DNA of 64,000 nt from Hyphomicrobium sp. (lineage in GTDB: Bacteria > Pseudomonadota > Alphaproteobacteria > Rhizobiales > Hyphomicrobiaceae). Position numbers and translations under genes: made by a program. This document shows positions 37,968 to 47,274 of this stretch, piece by piece (the stretch's first letter is position 1; each line of letters opens with the position of its first letter). Location of the stretch: positions 1 to 64,000 of the forward strand of contig NZ_RXIZ01000005.1 of assembly GCF_003987855.1 (NCBI RefSeq). The letters are read 5' to 3'. Under the pieces are notes generated by a model, which was not told the DNA's origin, made no database searches, and was given only the letters and a program-made list of their open reading frames with translations.

Positions 37968-38277
37968 TCGTTGAGCTTTCAAATTCCAGAGAAATCAGCG
38001 CGGGTTCTAGCAACTACGCTGCCCGTTAGCAAAGGCAGCCGTTCCAGTGGCGCCGCGTACGCCGAGCCACGCTCGAAACGGCCGACTTGCGGGCAACTTT
38101 TCCTCTGAGCGCCAGCGGGTTGAGCGTATTGCCCCTCTCGGCGGAAACCGACTTGGACGCCTAGTCCCGCAGCAACACAGGGGCGGGGTGGCGTCAAAGT
38201 GTGCATATCTCGCCAGTTTGCTCGTTGCGCCTCCGAATCGGCCCTATCGTTCTCAGAGATTCGGGGGAGAGCGTTTT
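37968..38277. other. Intergenic region upstream of ileS
   Basis: About 310 bp between the divergent ileS and lipoprotein genes. I see no gene, repeat or riboswitch; GC-rich non-coding sequence that should hold the ileS promoter. Confidence 0.5.
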
Positions 38278-38709
38278 ACGAAATCCATTATTTTAACAAT
38301 GATTGTCGCCGTGGCCATTCAGGGCTGCGCTTCAGCGGCAAGCGAAATAACTCCGCAGTATGTTTCACCGATCCAATATCAAAGTTATTCTTGCAGACAG
38401 ATCGAGGAAGAAGCCTCGAGAATATCGGTCAGAGCGTCTCAATTGGCTGGCATACAGGACAGCAAAGCGACGTCGGATTCTGTAGCCATGGGCGTTGGGC
38501 TCGTGCTCTTCTGGCCCTCTCTATTGTTCATCAAAGGTGATGGACAAACCGCAGCGGAACTCGGCCACTTGAAAGGCGAGTTCGACACGCTTCAGCAGGT
38601 ATCCATTCAGAAGAACTGCAATATTCAGTTCCGCCAGCAAAACGCGCCGTCGCCGAAACCAACCTCGACGGCAAGCATCGACACCGTGCAATCCCCGCTG
38701 CAGCACTGA
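38278..38709 (+). CDS. Small lipoprotein of unknown function, atypical start codon
   Basis: A protein of about 143 residues with a lipoprotein-type signal (T/MKSIILTMIVAVAIQGC, Cys near 17). The mature part has the segment YSCRQIEEEASRISVRASQLAG and the hydrophobic hairpin VAMGVGLVLFWPSLLFIKGDG, a pattern I have seen in small lipoproteins of unknown function from many bacteria. The start is odd: a strong SD (GGGGGAGAG, 38263-38271) lies 6 nt before an in-frame ACG at 38278, not ATG; the next ATG (38299) is 27 nt from the SD and removes most of the signal. Convergent with ribF. Confidence 0.65.
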   Translation, partial: TKSIILTMIVAVAIQGCASAASEITPQYVSPIQYQSYSCRQIEEEASRISVRASQLAGIQDSKATSDSVAMGVGLVLFWPSLLFIKGDGQTAAELGHLKGEFDTLQQVSIQKNCNIQFRQQNAPSPKPTSTASIDTVQSPLQH

Positions 38710-38714
38710 AGGAT

Positions 38715-39641
38715 CTAGGACGCGGCCAAAACCGCCTTCACCGCGGCGATGTCCTTGTCCATCTGGGCAACAAGCTCTTCGACGGAATGAAATTTCCTGT
38801 CGGCGCGAATGAAGTCGATGAATTCCACTTCCATGGTTCGGCCGTAAAGGTCGCCGTTGAAGTCGAACAGAAAAACTTCGAGTACGGGCATGCCGTCGTC
38901 GAACGTGGGGCGCGTGCCGAGATACGCAGCGGCGTTGTGCGGGACGCCATCGAAATAGGCTCTCACCGCGTAAATCCCGTGGCCCAGGGTCGTGCCCTTC
39001 GGCATCGGCACGTTCGCGGTGGGATATCCCATCCCAGTGCCCCGCTTGGCGCCGCCGACGACCTTGCCGGAAACGCGCCATGGCTCGCCCAGCACATGGG
39101 CCGCGCCTTTGACGTCACCCTGCGCCAGATAGAGCCGCACGGCGGAAGACGAGAACGGTTCGCCTGCTTCTGCGACTGGCGGCATGATGGTCACTCCAAA
39201 TCCAAACTCTTCGCCCGCGCGCAGCATCATTTCCGGATTGCCGCTTCGCTTATGGCCGAAATAGAAGTCGTAGCCGATGATGACGTGACTGGCGCCGAGC
39301 CCGGCCACGATCACGCGTTGAATGAAATCTTCGCCCGATAGATTTGCCAACTCCGCGTTGAACGGCTCGACGAACGCGAGATCGAGACCCAGCGCCTCGA
39401 AGATCGCCAGCTTCCGCTTCAGCGGCGTCAGCCGGAAGTGCGCCTCGTTGGGCTGGAAGAATTCGCGCGGATAAGGCTCGAATGTCATCGCCGACGCCAG
39501 CACCTTCTTTTCCGCAGCCCGCGACTTGGCTTCCGCCAGCAGCGCGCGGTGCCCTCTATGCACACCGTCGAAATTTCCGATAGCCACGGCCGCCCCGCGA
39601 AACTCAGGCAGAACGTGCTTATGGCCATGAATGACGTGCAT
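38715..39641 (-). CDS. ribF: Bifunctional riboflavin kinase / FAD synthetase
   Basis: RibF phosphorylates riboflavin to FMN and adenylylates FMN to FAD. The 308-residue protein has the N-terminal nucleotidyltransferase domain (GNFDGVHRGHRALL, residues 22-35) and the C-terminal riboflavin kinase domain (RGTGMGYPTANVP and EVFLFDFNGDLYG). Upstream of ileS in the same direction with the lipoprotein gene inserted between them on the other strand. Supplies the FAD used by GlcD/GlcE among others. Confidence 0.95.
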   Translation of the reverse strand: MHVIHGHKHVLPEFRGAAVAIGNFDGVHRGHRALLAEAKSRAAEKKVLASAMTFEPYPREFFQPNEAHFRLTPLKRKLAIFEALGLDLAFVEPFNAELANLSGEDFIQRVIVAGLGASHVIIGYDFYFGHKRSGNPEMMLRAGEEFGFGVTIMPPVAEAGEPFSSSAVRLYLAQGDVKGAAHVLGEPWRVSGKVVGGAKRGTGMGYPTANVPMPKGTTLGHGIYAVRAYFDGVPHNAAAYLGTRPTFDDGMPVLEVFLFDFNGDLYGRTMEVEFIDFIRADRKFHSVEELVAQMDKDIAAVKAVLAAS

Positions 39642-39714
39642 GAGAATGCGGCCTCGTCGGTCATCCCGATAGCGGCAGTCTAAGGGGTAAGGGAAACGCG
39701 GGCGAGACTGCCCT

Positions 39715-40152
39715 TTACTTTGGCCGGGCGGGAACCATCAGAACCGCCTCACCCGTCAACACCGGCTTGCCGCCGACGGAGCAGAGGCACTCGAAACGCG
39801 CCCGCTTCTTGTCGGGAATGAGTTCGACGAGGCGAACGAGAGATTCGACCCGATCGTCGATCTTCACCGGACCTTTGAAGTTCAGCGACTGCGATACGTA
39901 GATCGCCCCGGGCCCCGGCAGCTTCATTCCGAAAATGGCCGATATGTAGCCTGCCGACAGAATGCCGTGCGCGATCCGCTCGCGAAAAATCGTCTTTGCA
40001 GCGTATTCGGCGTCGAGGTGCACGGGGTTGTAATCCCCCGAGAGCGCAGCATAGGCGACGATATCCGCCTCGCTGACGATCCGCGACATCGAGGCTTCCT
40101 GGCCTACCTCTAAGTCTTCGAAATATTTCGTCCGGCCGGCTGTTGCGAGCAT
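39715..40152 (-). CDS. MaoC family (R)-specific enoyl-CoA hydratase
   Basis: A 145-residue hot-dog-fold hydratase. The hydratase-2 motif with catalytic Asp and His is visible as ALSGDYNPVHLDAEYA (about residues 36-51), followed by AHGILSAGYIS. Such PhaJ-like enzymes hydrate crotonyl-CoA to (R)-3-hydroxybutyryl-CoA, linking fatty acid or ethylmalonyl-CoA chemistry to polyhydroxybutyrate. A PHB depolymerase at 48 kb fits this, but the substrate is not proven. It is followed by ribF after a 73-bp gap. Confidence 0.88.
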   Translation of the reverse strand: MLATAGRTKYFEDLEVGQEASMSRIVSEADIVAYAALSGDYNPVHLDAEYAAKTIFRERIAHGILSAGYISAIFGMKLPGPGAIYVSQSLNFKGPVKIDDRVESLVRLVELIPDKKRARFECLCSVGGKPVLTGEAVLMVPARPK

Positions 40153-40395
40153 TCAGCGTCCCTGCACATTATTGCCCCAGGCTATTGGCCCTGGACATTT
40201 TTTCGAACACTAACCCGCTACAAACACCCGCCGCAACCACGCCGCGCCCGTTCTGGCTGCGGCCTTGTTGCATTCTATTAAGGCATTGAGCCTTGCATCC
40301 GAGCGCTTGGAAGCGTTATAAATACACCAATCCCTTCAATTTAACGTTTTACTGCCCTTCGCGAACCCCCTGCGAAGGACCGAAAGAGGACACCC

Positions 40396-41145
40396 ATGAG
40401 CGATCGTCGCCCCCTGATGCCGAAAGCCACCGCCGTCTGGCTGGTGGAAAACACGGCGCTCTCCTTCGATCAAATCGCGGAGTTCTGCGGTCTGCATCCG
40501 CTCGAGGTCAAGGGCATTGCCGACGGCGAAGTTGCTCAGGGCATCAAGGGCATGGACCCAGTGACGACCGGGCAGCTGACGCGAGAGGAAATCGCGCGCG
40601 CGGAAAAGAACCTGTCGCACAAGTTGCAGCTCGCAGTCAGCAAGGTCGAGCTGCCGCCCCTGCCTCAGACGCGGAAAGGCCCACGCTACACGCCCGTCTC
40701 GCGCCGCCACGATCGGCCGAACGCCGTCCTCTGGATCCTTCGTAACCATCCGGAGCTGAAGGACAGCCAGATCATGCGTCTCGTCGGCACGACGAAGCCG
40801 ACGATCGCGCAGATCCGCGACCGCACCCATTGGAATTCTGCGCAGCTGACGCCTCAGGACCCAGTCACGCTGGGTCTGTGCTCCCAAATCGATCTCGACG
40901 CCGAAGTGAAAAAGGCCGCCCGCCGCACTGAACGCGACCGCAAGGACGGCGGCGAGGAAGGCGAGCGCGCTGGAACGCTGCTCCCGGCCGCCGAGACGAC
41001 GTCACCGTCCCGCGCCGAGATCCTGGCGCCCAAATCCTCTGAGCCAACCGAGGAGGAGACGCCCGAGCAAGAGCAGGCACGTGTGTTCGCCAAGCTCAAG
41101 GAAATGTCGTCGGGTCCCAAGGACGAAGAACAGAACGACGACTGA
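40396..41145 (+). CDS. trcR: Cell cycle transcriptional regulator TrcR (DUF1013)
   Basis: A 249-residue alphaproteobacterial DUF1013 protein, known as TrcR. It has two related HTH-like halves: LMPKATAVWLVENTALSFDQIAEFCGLHPLEVKGIADG (residues 7-44) and RPNAVLWILRNHPELKDSQIMRLVGTTKPTIAQIRD, followed by a conserved DPVTLGLCSQ segment. Residues from about 180 are an acidic, low-complexity tail. The preceding 243 bp contain its promoter, with no CcrM GANTC site I could find. It converges with the SulP gene, 3 bp apart. Confidence 0.9.
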   Translation: MSDRRPLMPKATAVWLVENTALSFDQIAEFCGLHPLEVKGIADGEVAQGIKGMDPVTTGQLTREEIARAEKNLSHKLQLAVSKVELPPLPQTRKGPRYTPVSRRHDRPNAVLWILRNHPELKDSQIMRLVGTTKPTIAQIRDRTHWNSAQLTPQDPVTLGLCSQIDLDAEVKKAARRTERDRKDGGEEGERAGTLLPAAETTSPSRAEILAPKSSEPTEEETPEQEQARVFAKLKEMSSGPKDEEQNDD

Positions 41146-41148
41146 TCC

Positions 41149-42867
41149 TCAGCTCATACTGGCGCTGGCTGGGATCATCGCCCGGCTGGCCGCCACAGCG
41201 TCTTCGACATCGGCGGCATAGTGCACGAGCGGCAGCTTCAGGCCCGCACGCAAAAGCGCCTGACGCACGCTGCGGTTGGCTGAGGTGAAATAGATCTTCG
41301 TTCCCGCGCGCCCGAGTTTGTGTGCAAACCTGTCCAGCGTGCGCGCCGCCGTGCTGTCGACGAAAGACACATCGGCAAAGTCGAGAATGAAGGTTTTCGG
41401 ATGCGCTCCGATGCGGTCGAGGACTGCGCTGACGGAACCTGTTGCTCCGAAAAAGAAAGCGCCCGAAATTCGATAGACCATGATGTCGCTGCCGAGCGCC
41501 GTCGGTTCGGACGCGGCCTCCGGCTTGTCGGCGACATCGTCTTCGATCAAGACGTTCCCCGTCTCGATTTCCACCGCCTCCGCCATGCGGTGAATGAAGA
41601 GGAATGCGCCGAGCGTAACGCCCACAGCGATAGCCGTCGTGAGATCGACGAAGATCGTCAGGAGGAAGGTGGCAAGCAGCACGGCGGCGTCGCCCCATGA
41701 GGATCTGAAGAGCGCTGCGAATTCCTGCTTCTCCGCCATGTTCCAGCAGACCACGGCAAGAACGCCGCCGAGGCTTGCAAGCGGAATGAATGCCGCGAGC
41801 GGCGCAGCCACCAGCATGAAAAGCAATACGAACACCGAATGCAGCATCCCCGAAACCGGACCGTGCGCGCCGGCTCGGACATTGGTGGCCGTGCGCGCGA
41901 TCGTGCCGGTGACGCACATGCCGCCGAAGGTAACGGCGGCGACGTTGGCGACGCCCTGCGCGACCAATTCGCAATTTGAGCGATGCCTGCGACCGGACAT
42001 GCCGTCGGCGACAACGGCGGAGAGAAGACTTTCGATCGCACCGAGAAGCGCGATGGAGATCGCGTCGGGCAGTGCGGCCTGAAGCTTGGCCAAGTTGATC
42101 GCTGGCAGATGCGGCGCGGGAAGCGTGCGGGGAACTTCGCCGAAGCGCGAGCCGATGGTCGCGACGTCGAGACCCAGGCCCCAAGCGAGAAGGGAAGCCA
42201 CAGCGACGGCGATCAGCATTCCCGGCCAAGTCGGCCTTACTCTCCGCATGCCGACGATGATGCCGATCGACAGGGCGGATATCGCAATCGTGGCCAATTT
42301 CATGGTGCCGAGAGCAGGGATGATCGCCTCGAGCTTGGGGAGCAGCGCGGCCGGCTCATGGGCTATGTCGAGCCCGAGGAGATCCTTGATCTGGCTGGCA
42401 AAGATGATGATCGCGATGCCGGCCGTGAATCCGACAGTCACCGGAAACGGAATGTATTTGATGTACGTGCCGAGCCGGAGAAAGCCGGCCGCCGTCATCA
42501 TGAAACCGGCCATCACGGTTGCGATCACCAGGCCGTCGTAACCCCGGTGCTCGACGATTGTGGCGATGAGAACGATGAACGCACCCGCGGGACCTCCGAT
42601 CTGGTAACGGCTTCCGCCCAGCGCCGAAATCAGGAAGCCTCCGACGATGGCGGTAAACAGGCCTTTCTCTGGAGACAGCCCCGATCCGATGGCGATCGCC
42701 ATGGACAACGGAAGCGCCACGATCGCGACCGTGAGGCCCGAAACGGTATCGGCGCGCAAATCCTTCAGCCGATAGCCTTCGCGCAGCACCGTGACGAGCT
42801 TCGGCGTGAACAGTTCGGCCCAGCTTGGCCGATGGCGCGCCGGGGAATCACTGGCCGAAATCTCCAT
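41149..42867 (-). CDS. SulP family inorganic anion transporter with STAS domain
   Basis: A 572-residue permease of the SLC26/SulP family that moves sulfate, bicarbonate or another anion across the inner membrane. About 12 helices occupy residues 30-430 (GLTVAIVALPLSMAIAIGSGLSPEKGL is the signature), and a cytoplasmic STAS domain follows at about 460-560 with FILDFADVSFVDSTAARTL. The anion cannot be assigned. A small XRE regulator lies 78 bp upstream on the same strand. Confidence 0.92.
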   Translation of the reverse strand: MEISASDSPARHRPSWAELFTPKLVTVLREGYRLKDLRADTVSGLTVAIVALPLSMAIAIGSGLSPEKGLFTAIVGGFLISALGGSRYQIGGPAGAFIVLIATIVEHRGYDGLVIATVMAGFMMTAAGFLRLGTYIKYIPFPVTVGFTAGIAIIIFASQIKDLLGLDIAHEPAALLPKLEAIIPALGTMKLATIAISALSIGIIVGMRRVRPTWPGMLIAVAVASLLAWGLGLDVATIGSRFGEVPRTLPAPHLPAINLAKLQAALPDAISIALLGAIESLLSAVVADGMSGRRHRSNCELVAQGVANVAAVTFGGMCVTGTIARTATNVRAGAHGPVSGMLHSVFVLLFMLVAAPLAAFIPLASLGGVLAVVCWNMAEKQEFAALFRSSWGDAAVLLATFLLTIFVDLTTAIAVGVTLGAFLFIHRMAEAVEIETGNVLIEDDVADKPEAASEPTALGSDIMVYRISGAFFFGATGSVSAVLDRIGAHPKTFILDFADVSFVDSTAARTLDRFAHKLGRAGTKIYFTSANRSVRQALLRAGLKLPLVHYAADVEDAVAASRAMIPASASMS

Positions 42868-42945
42868 GTCTTCGCCTCTTTGAATGAGAGCGGCGAACTC
42901 GTCGGCTGCAACACCGGCGCTATCGTCGCTGAAACGTGGAAGTAC

Positions 42946-43254
42946 TCAGGCCCCGCCTTTCCTCCGGCGCTGCGGTCGCGGAGGTGATAGCGCTGCCTTG
43001 AGCGACTGGCGTTCCTTGAAGCGGACGCCGCGTCCTTGGCCGCTGCTGGGTGTATTCTCGCCGATGAGCTCGATGCCAGCGGCCTCGAAGGCCGCCACGA
43101 CTTTGGTCAGGGTGTCGACGACACCGCGGACGTTACCGGTGCTCGCTTCCATGCGTTGAATGGTCGGCAACGAAACACCAGCGCGCTCGGCCAGCGTTTG
43201 TTGATCGATCCCGAGTAGAGCGCGACCGGCTCGCATTTGGCTGGCGGTAATCAG
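42946..43254 (-). CDS. Small XRE-family helix-turn-helix regulator
   Basis: A one-domain DNA-binding protein: MRAGRALLGIDQQTLAERAGVSLPTIQRMEA is a Cro/CI-type HTH. ATG 43236 gives 96 residues, but homologues begin with MITASQ, and a CTG at 43254 supplies exactly that (L/M-ITASQMRAG), with GGAG 8 nt upstream; so I extend to 43254 (102 residues). The C-terminal part is Arg/Lys-rich with FEAAGIELIGENTPSSG. Two palindromes upstream (43275-43288, 43300-43318) are likely autoregulatory operators. It may control the SulP gene. Confidence 0.85.
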   Translation of the reverse strand: MITASQMRAGRALLGIDQQTLAERAGVSLPTIQRMEASTGNVRGVVDTLTKVVAAFEAAGIELIGENTPSSGQGRGVRFKERQSLKAALSPPRPQRRRKGGA

Positions 43255-43274
43255 GGTGTCCGCTCCATACCCCT

Positions 43275-43318
43275 AAAACTCAAGTTTTCTTACTAGACAT
43301 TGATGTTTCAAACATCAA
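43275..43318. promoter_or_regulatory. Two palindromes upstream of the XRE gene, likely operators
   Basis: First: AAAACT-CA-AGTTTT (43275-43288), perfect 6-bp arms. Second: TTGATGTTT-C-AAACATCAA (43300-43318), perfect 9-bp arms. Their AT-rich symmetry, position about 20-65 bp before the XRE start, and its HTH type suggest autoregulation. The same segment could also affect the divergent acyl-CoA synthetase gene at 43473. Confidence 0.6.
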
Positions 43319-43472
43319 GATAGACCTTTCACAAATGACAGCCGGATTATCGACGAAAGCGGTAATGGACGACTGCCGGATCTGACGTGAAGGGCAAAAA
43401 ATCCGCCATTGTCCGTTTCCGGCGCATTCGCTAGCGTCTTGGGAAAGCAGGAAGAAGCAGGGCCCGCAAAAA

Positions 43473-45098
43473 GTGTCGAACCCATTTGAGCATCATCTCG
43501 ATAAGAATCCGGCCAACTATCAGCCGTTGACCCCACTCTCGTTCCTGTCGCGCTCGGCCCTCGCCGCGCCGAACCACACCGCAATCATCCACGGCAATAC
43601 CCGCATCAGCTATGCGGAGTTCTATAGCCGCTCGAAAAAGCTCGCCTGCGCCCTGGCTCAGAAATACATCGGCCCCGGCGACACCGTCTCCGTGATGCTG
43701 GCGAACACGCCGGCGATGCTCGAAGCCCACTATGCCGTGCCGATGGTCGGTGCCGTCCTTCACACCATCAACACACGTCTCGATCCGGCAATCATCGCTT
43801 TTCAACTCGACCACGCGGATACGAAAGTTCTCATCACCGATCGCGAGTTCTCCAGCGTGATGAAAGCTGCGCTCGCGCTGGCAAAGGTGAAGCCGGTTAT
43901 CATCGATTACAACGATCTGGAGTTTCCACAGAGCGGCGAAGCTCTATCGTCGATCGATTACGAAGCCTTCCTGGCGCAGGGCGACCCGGACTTCAAATGG
44001 CGCTGGCCACAGGACGAATGGGAAGCGATCTCGCTCAACTACACGTCCGGCACGACAGGCAATCCCAAAGGCGTCGTCTACCATCACCGCGGCGCGGCGC
44101 TGATGTGCTACGCGAACGCCATCTCGACCGGCATGACGCGTTTTCCAGTCTATCTTTGGACGCTGCCGATGTTCCATTGCAACGGTTGGTGCTTCCCTTG
44201 GACCATCACCATGGTCCAGGGCACGCACGTCTGCTTGCGATGGGTCAGGGCCAAAGCGATGTACGAGTCCATCGTCGCGAATAAGGTCACGCACCTGTCG
44301 GGCGCGCCGATCGTCATGGCAACGCTGCTCAACGCACCTGACGACGAGAAGCAGAAGATCGAGCACGTCGTCGCCTTCAACCATGCCGCCGCTCCGCCGC
44401 CTGCCGCCGTAATCTCGGCGATGACAGATGCGGGCTTCGAGCTCACCCATCTTTACGGTCTCACCGAAACCTACGGGCCGGCGACCATCAACGAATGGGA
44501 TGCCGACTGGAGCGCGTTGGAGCCAGCCGAACGAAGTGCCAAACGCATTCGCCAAGGCATCCGCTACGTCGCCCTCGAAGGCCTGACCGTGAAAGACCCC
44601 GAAACGATGCGCGACGTGCCCGCCGATGCCGAGACGCTCGGAGAGGTCATGTTCCGCGGCAACATCGTCATGAAGGGCTATCTCAAGAACGCCAAGGCCA
44701 CCGATGAAGCGTTCGCGGGCGGCTGGTTCCACTCCGGCGACCTCGGCGTGATGCATCCCGATGGCTACATCCAGCTGAAGGACCGCTCGAAGGACATCAT
44801 CATCTCGGGCGGCGAGAACATCTCGTCGATCGAGGTCGAAGAGGTTCTTTACAAACATCCCGCCGTAGCGTTCTGCGCCGTCGTCGCCAAACCCGACGAG
44901 AAATGGGGTGAAACGCCCTGCGCATTCGTCGAACTGCGTCCTGGCGCTTCCGCAACGTCTGATGAAATCATTGAGTGGTGCCGCGCCGGGCTCGCCCGCT
45001 ACAAGGTTCCTCGCCACATCGTATTCGCGGAAGTGCCCAAGACCTCCACCGGCAAGATCCAAAAATTCAAGTTGCGCGAAATGGCGAAGGACGCCTGA
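43473..45098 (+). CDS. Acyl-CoA synthetase (AMP-forming)
   Basis: A 541-residue ANL-superfamily ligase that activates a carboxylic acid to its CoA thioester through an acyl-AMP. The A3 motif YTSGTTGNPKG is at residues 190-200, followed by LPMFHCNGWCF, YGLTETYGP, GWFHSGDLGV and the C-terminal catalytic TSTGKIQK lysine. The pattern is closest to the 3-methylmercaptopropionyl-CoA/medium-chain ligase group; the natural acid is unknown. Start is GTG 43473. Its stop abuts the stop of the acyltransferase gene (TGA|TCA). Confidence 0.9.
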   Translation: MSNPFEHHLDKNPANYQPLTPLSFLSRSALAAPNHTAIIHGNTRISYAEFYSRSKKLACALAQKYIGPGDTVSVMLANTPAMLEAHYAVPMVGAVLHTINTRLDPAIIAFQLDHADTKVLITDREFSSVMKAALALAKVKPVIIDYNDLEFPQSGEALSSIDYEAFLAQGDPDFKWRWPQDEWEAISLNYTSGTTGNPKGVVYHHRGAALMCYANAISTGMTRFPVYLWTLPMFHCNGWCFPWTITMVQGTHVCLRWVRAKAMYESIVANKVTHLSGAPIVMATLLNAPDDEKQKIEHVVAFNHAAAPPPAAVISAMTDAGFELTHLYGLTETYGPATINEWDADWSALEPAERSAKRIRQGIRYVALEGLTVKDPETMRDVPADAETLGEVMFRGNIVMKGYLKNAKATDEAFAGGWFHSGDLGVMHPDGYIQLKDRSKDIIISGGENISSIEVEEVLYKHPAVAFCAVVAKPDEKWGETPCAFVELRPGASATSDEIIEWCRAGLARYKVPRHIVFAEVPKTSTGKIQKFKLREMAKDA

Positions 45099-47048
45099 TC
45101 ACGGCGCGCTCGCGTGCATCCCGGAAAGCTCAGGTTCGGGCCATATGACCGGCACGAGCAGCCGGCTGGCGATCAACTGCGCGCCGCTCATCGACAGATG
45201 GTTGTTGTCGAAATAGAGGACGGCACCGTCTTGGTAAGCCTTGCATCGGCTTCCTGAACAAATCTCCTGTGAGATCGGGAGAAAGATGGCTCCCTGCGCA
45301 GTCGCAATGGTGCTCAGGCGAGCTTCGACGTCGTGTATCTCGTCATCGTGCTGCTCGAACGAATAATCGCTGGGATCGCCGCCCAACGCTGCCCAACGCG
45401 CAACGGCAGCTGGAATGCCCGAGGCGGAGGGCAAGTCCGGCACGGGGCCTAGAACGATCACGCGATGACCGGCACCGCGCAGTGCAATTATAGTCCGTTC
45501 GATGCCGGGCCAGAATTGATCCGGAAATTCCCGGCTCCAAGTTAGGGAATAGCTCGCGAGCACGACCGTCGATGGCGCAATCGACGTCAGACGCTCTAGC
45601 ATCCTGTCGTTGTACTCGCTGCAAGCCGAGCGTCGAGCATAGGTGAACCCCGATGCGGGCGGACAGCCGGACGCCGTGATCTGCCGCACGCTGGCGTGCC
45701 GGGGCTTTGCGAACTCGCCCAAGACCGCGCTGAATTCCGCCCCGTGACTGTCGCCATAGACGATCACGCTCGGCGCGACGTCATCGCCGAGCACGCAGGT
45801 GTCGTCGAAGGATTTGCTGCCGGCGTGGGAGTGGCACTTTTCGCGTAAGGGACTGGCGTCCTCGCGCGCCGCCGCGATCTGCAGAACGGTCTCGGGGAAT
45901 CTCTCGGGTATGCCGCCCAGCGCGATCAACGCCCAAGCCGAGGCCGCCAACGCGCCGAGGCCCAGTGGACCGCTCGCGAAAATGGCGCGTCGAGAAAAGG
46001 CGCCGGCGCCTCGTCGGCGAAAGGGCTGCTCGACGAAGTGCCACGTGAAGATTGCGAGCCCCACCATCACGACCGCCAGCGAGACCTGCTCTGTCCAAGC
46101 AAGGTGCTCAGACGTTGCGAGCTTCGAGAAAACGATCAGCGGCCAATGCCAGAGATACAGGCTGTAAGAGATGAGCCCGAGAAACATGAGCGGCCGAAAC
46201 TTGAGGAAGCGGCTACCCGCCGCTTCTCCGCCCTCGCTGGCCCAGATCGCGAGCGCCGTTCCGATACAGGGCAGCAGAGCGGAAGCACCCGGAAACGGGG
46301 TCTTGGACGTAAAGCCGAAAACCGCCACCGCAATCGCAACGATGCCCGCCGCGACCGCGATTTCACGTTGAGCCTGCGAGGCGGGCCGGGGCAACAAACC
46401 CAATGCCAGGATTGATCCGGTAAGCAATTCCCACGCGCGTGTGTGTAAAAGGTAGAACGTGGCGGCGGGATGCTCCGGCAGCAGGACAACACTTGCGACG
46501 AGCGACGCCGCGAATGCCAACCAGATCACCGTCCCAAGCGCGCGCGGCCGCCAGCGGAAGACCGCCAAGAGCAACAGCGGGAAGACAATGTAGAACTGCT
46601 CCTCGATCCCGAGGCTCCACGTATGCAGCAGCGGTTGCGTGCCGCTACCCGGATCGAAATAGCCGGAATTGTCGAAAAACCAGACGTTGCTGTAGGAGAA
46701 CGCCGCTGCGATCAGGCTCGACGAATAGCGCTTGAGTTCGTCGGGCAGCAGAAACGCGATCGCCATCGCCGTGGTGCAGGCGCAGACGAAAACCATCGCC
46801 GGCACGATGCGCCGGATGCGCCGCTCGTAAAAACGCGCGAGACTGAATGCGCCGGAGCGCATTTCCTCCGCGATGAGGCGCGTGATCAGGTAGCCCGATA
46901 ATACGAAAAAGACGTCGACCCCGACGAAGCCGCCCGTAGCGAACGGCAGTTCGAGATGGTAGGCGACAACGGCAGCAACGGCGATGCCGCGTAGACCGTC
47001 GAGGTCCGGACGATAGCCCCCGACGTTTGCCGCGAAGGGATTAGGCAC
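45099..47048 (-). CDS. Acyltransferase-3 / SGNH fusion, surface polysaccharide O-acetylation
   Basis: A 649-residue OafA/YrhL-type protein: about ten membrane helices with the AT3 motifs YRPDLDGLRGIAVAAVVAYH (residues about 12-31) and GFVGVDVFFVLSGYLI, then a periplasmic SGNH hydrolase-like domain (about 400-649) with block I YGDSHG near 431 and block V DNNHLSMSGAQ near 620. The known role is O-acetylation of lipopolysaccharide or other surface glycans; the target here is unknown. Confidence 0.92.
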   Translation of the reverse strand: MPNPFAANVGGYRPDLDGLRGIAVAAVVAYHLELPFATGGFVGVDVFFVLSGYLITRLIAEEMRSGAFSLARFYERRIRRIVPAMVFVCACTTAMAIAFLLPDELKRYSSSLIAAAFSYSNVWFFDNSGYFDPGSGTQPLLHTWSLGIEEQFYIVFPLLLLAVFRWRPRALGTVIWLAFAASLVASVVLLPEHPAATFYLLHTRAWELLTGSILALGLLPRPASQAQREIAVAAGIVAIAVAVFGFTSKTPFPGASALLPCIGTALAIWASEGGEAAGSRFLKFRPLMFLGLISYSLYLWHWPLIVFSKLATSEHLAWTEQVSLAVVMVGLAIFTWHFVEQPFRRRGAGAFSRRAIFASGPLGLGALAASAWALIALGGIPERFPETVLQIAAAREDASPLREKCHSHAGSKSFDDTCVLGDDVAPSVIVYGDSHGAEFSAVLGEFAKPRHASVRQITASGCPPASGFTYARRSACSEYNDRMLERLTSIAPSTVVLASYSLTWSREFPDQFWPGIERTIIALRGAGHRVIVLGPVPDLPSASGIPAAVARWAALGGDPSDYSFEQHDDEIHDVEARLSTIATAQGAIFLPISQEICSGSRCKAYQDGAVLYFDNNHLSMSGAQLIASRLLVPVIWPEPELSGMHASAP

Positions 47049-47274
47049 GGCGCGAGCCTCCGACGGCAGCCGAGGCCGGCGTCACTGCATACCCGATCAT
47101 CGAACCCTCGGACGGACGTCCAATTGGAAGCGCGACACTGCGCAAGGCGAGTATCGGTCATTTCGATACAGGCCCTCAAACGAATTATTTGCCGGACTCC
47201 GTCGAGCCGTTCAAAACGCGTTCAGATTAGCCATGGACGCGCCGATATTGCGGCGCCGTACCCAAGAGGGAGGG

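Noticed and set aside
43944-45062. Minus-strand frame opposite the acyl-CoA synthetase
   Set aside because: Antisense to a gene with intact ANL motifs; no homology features.
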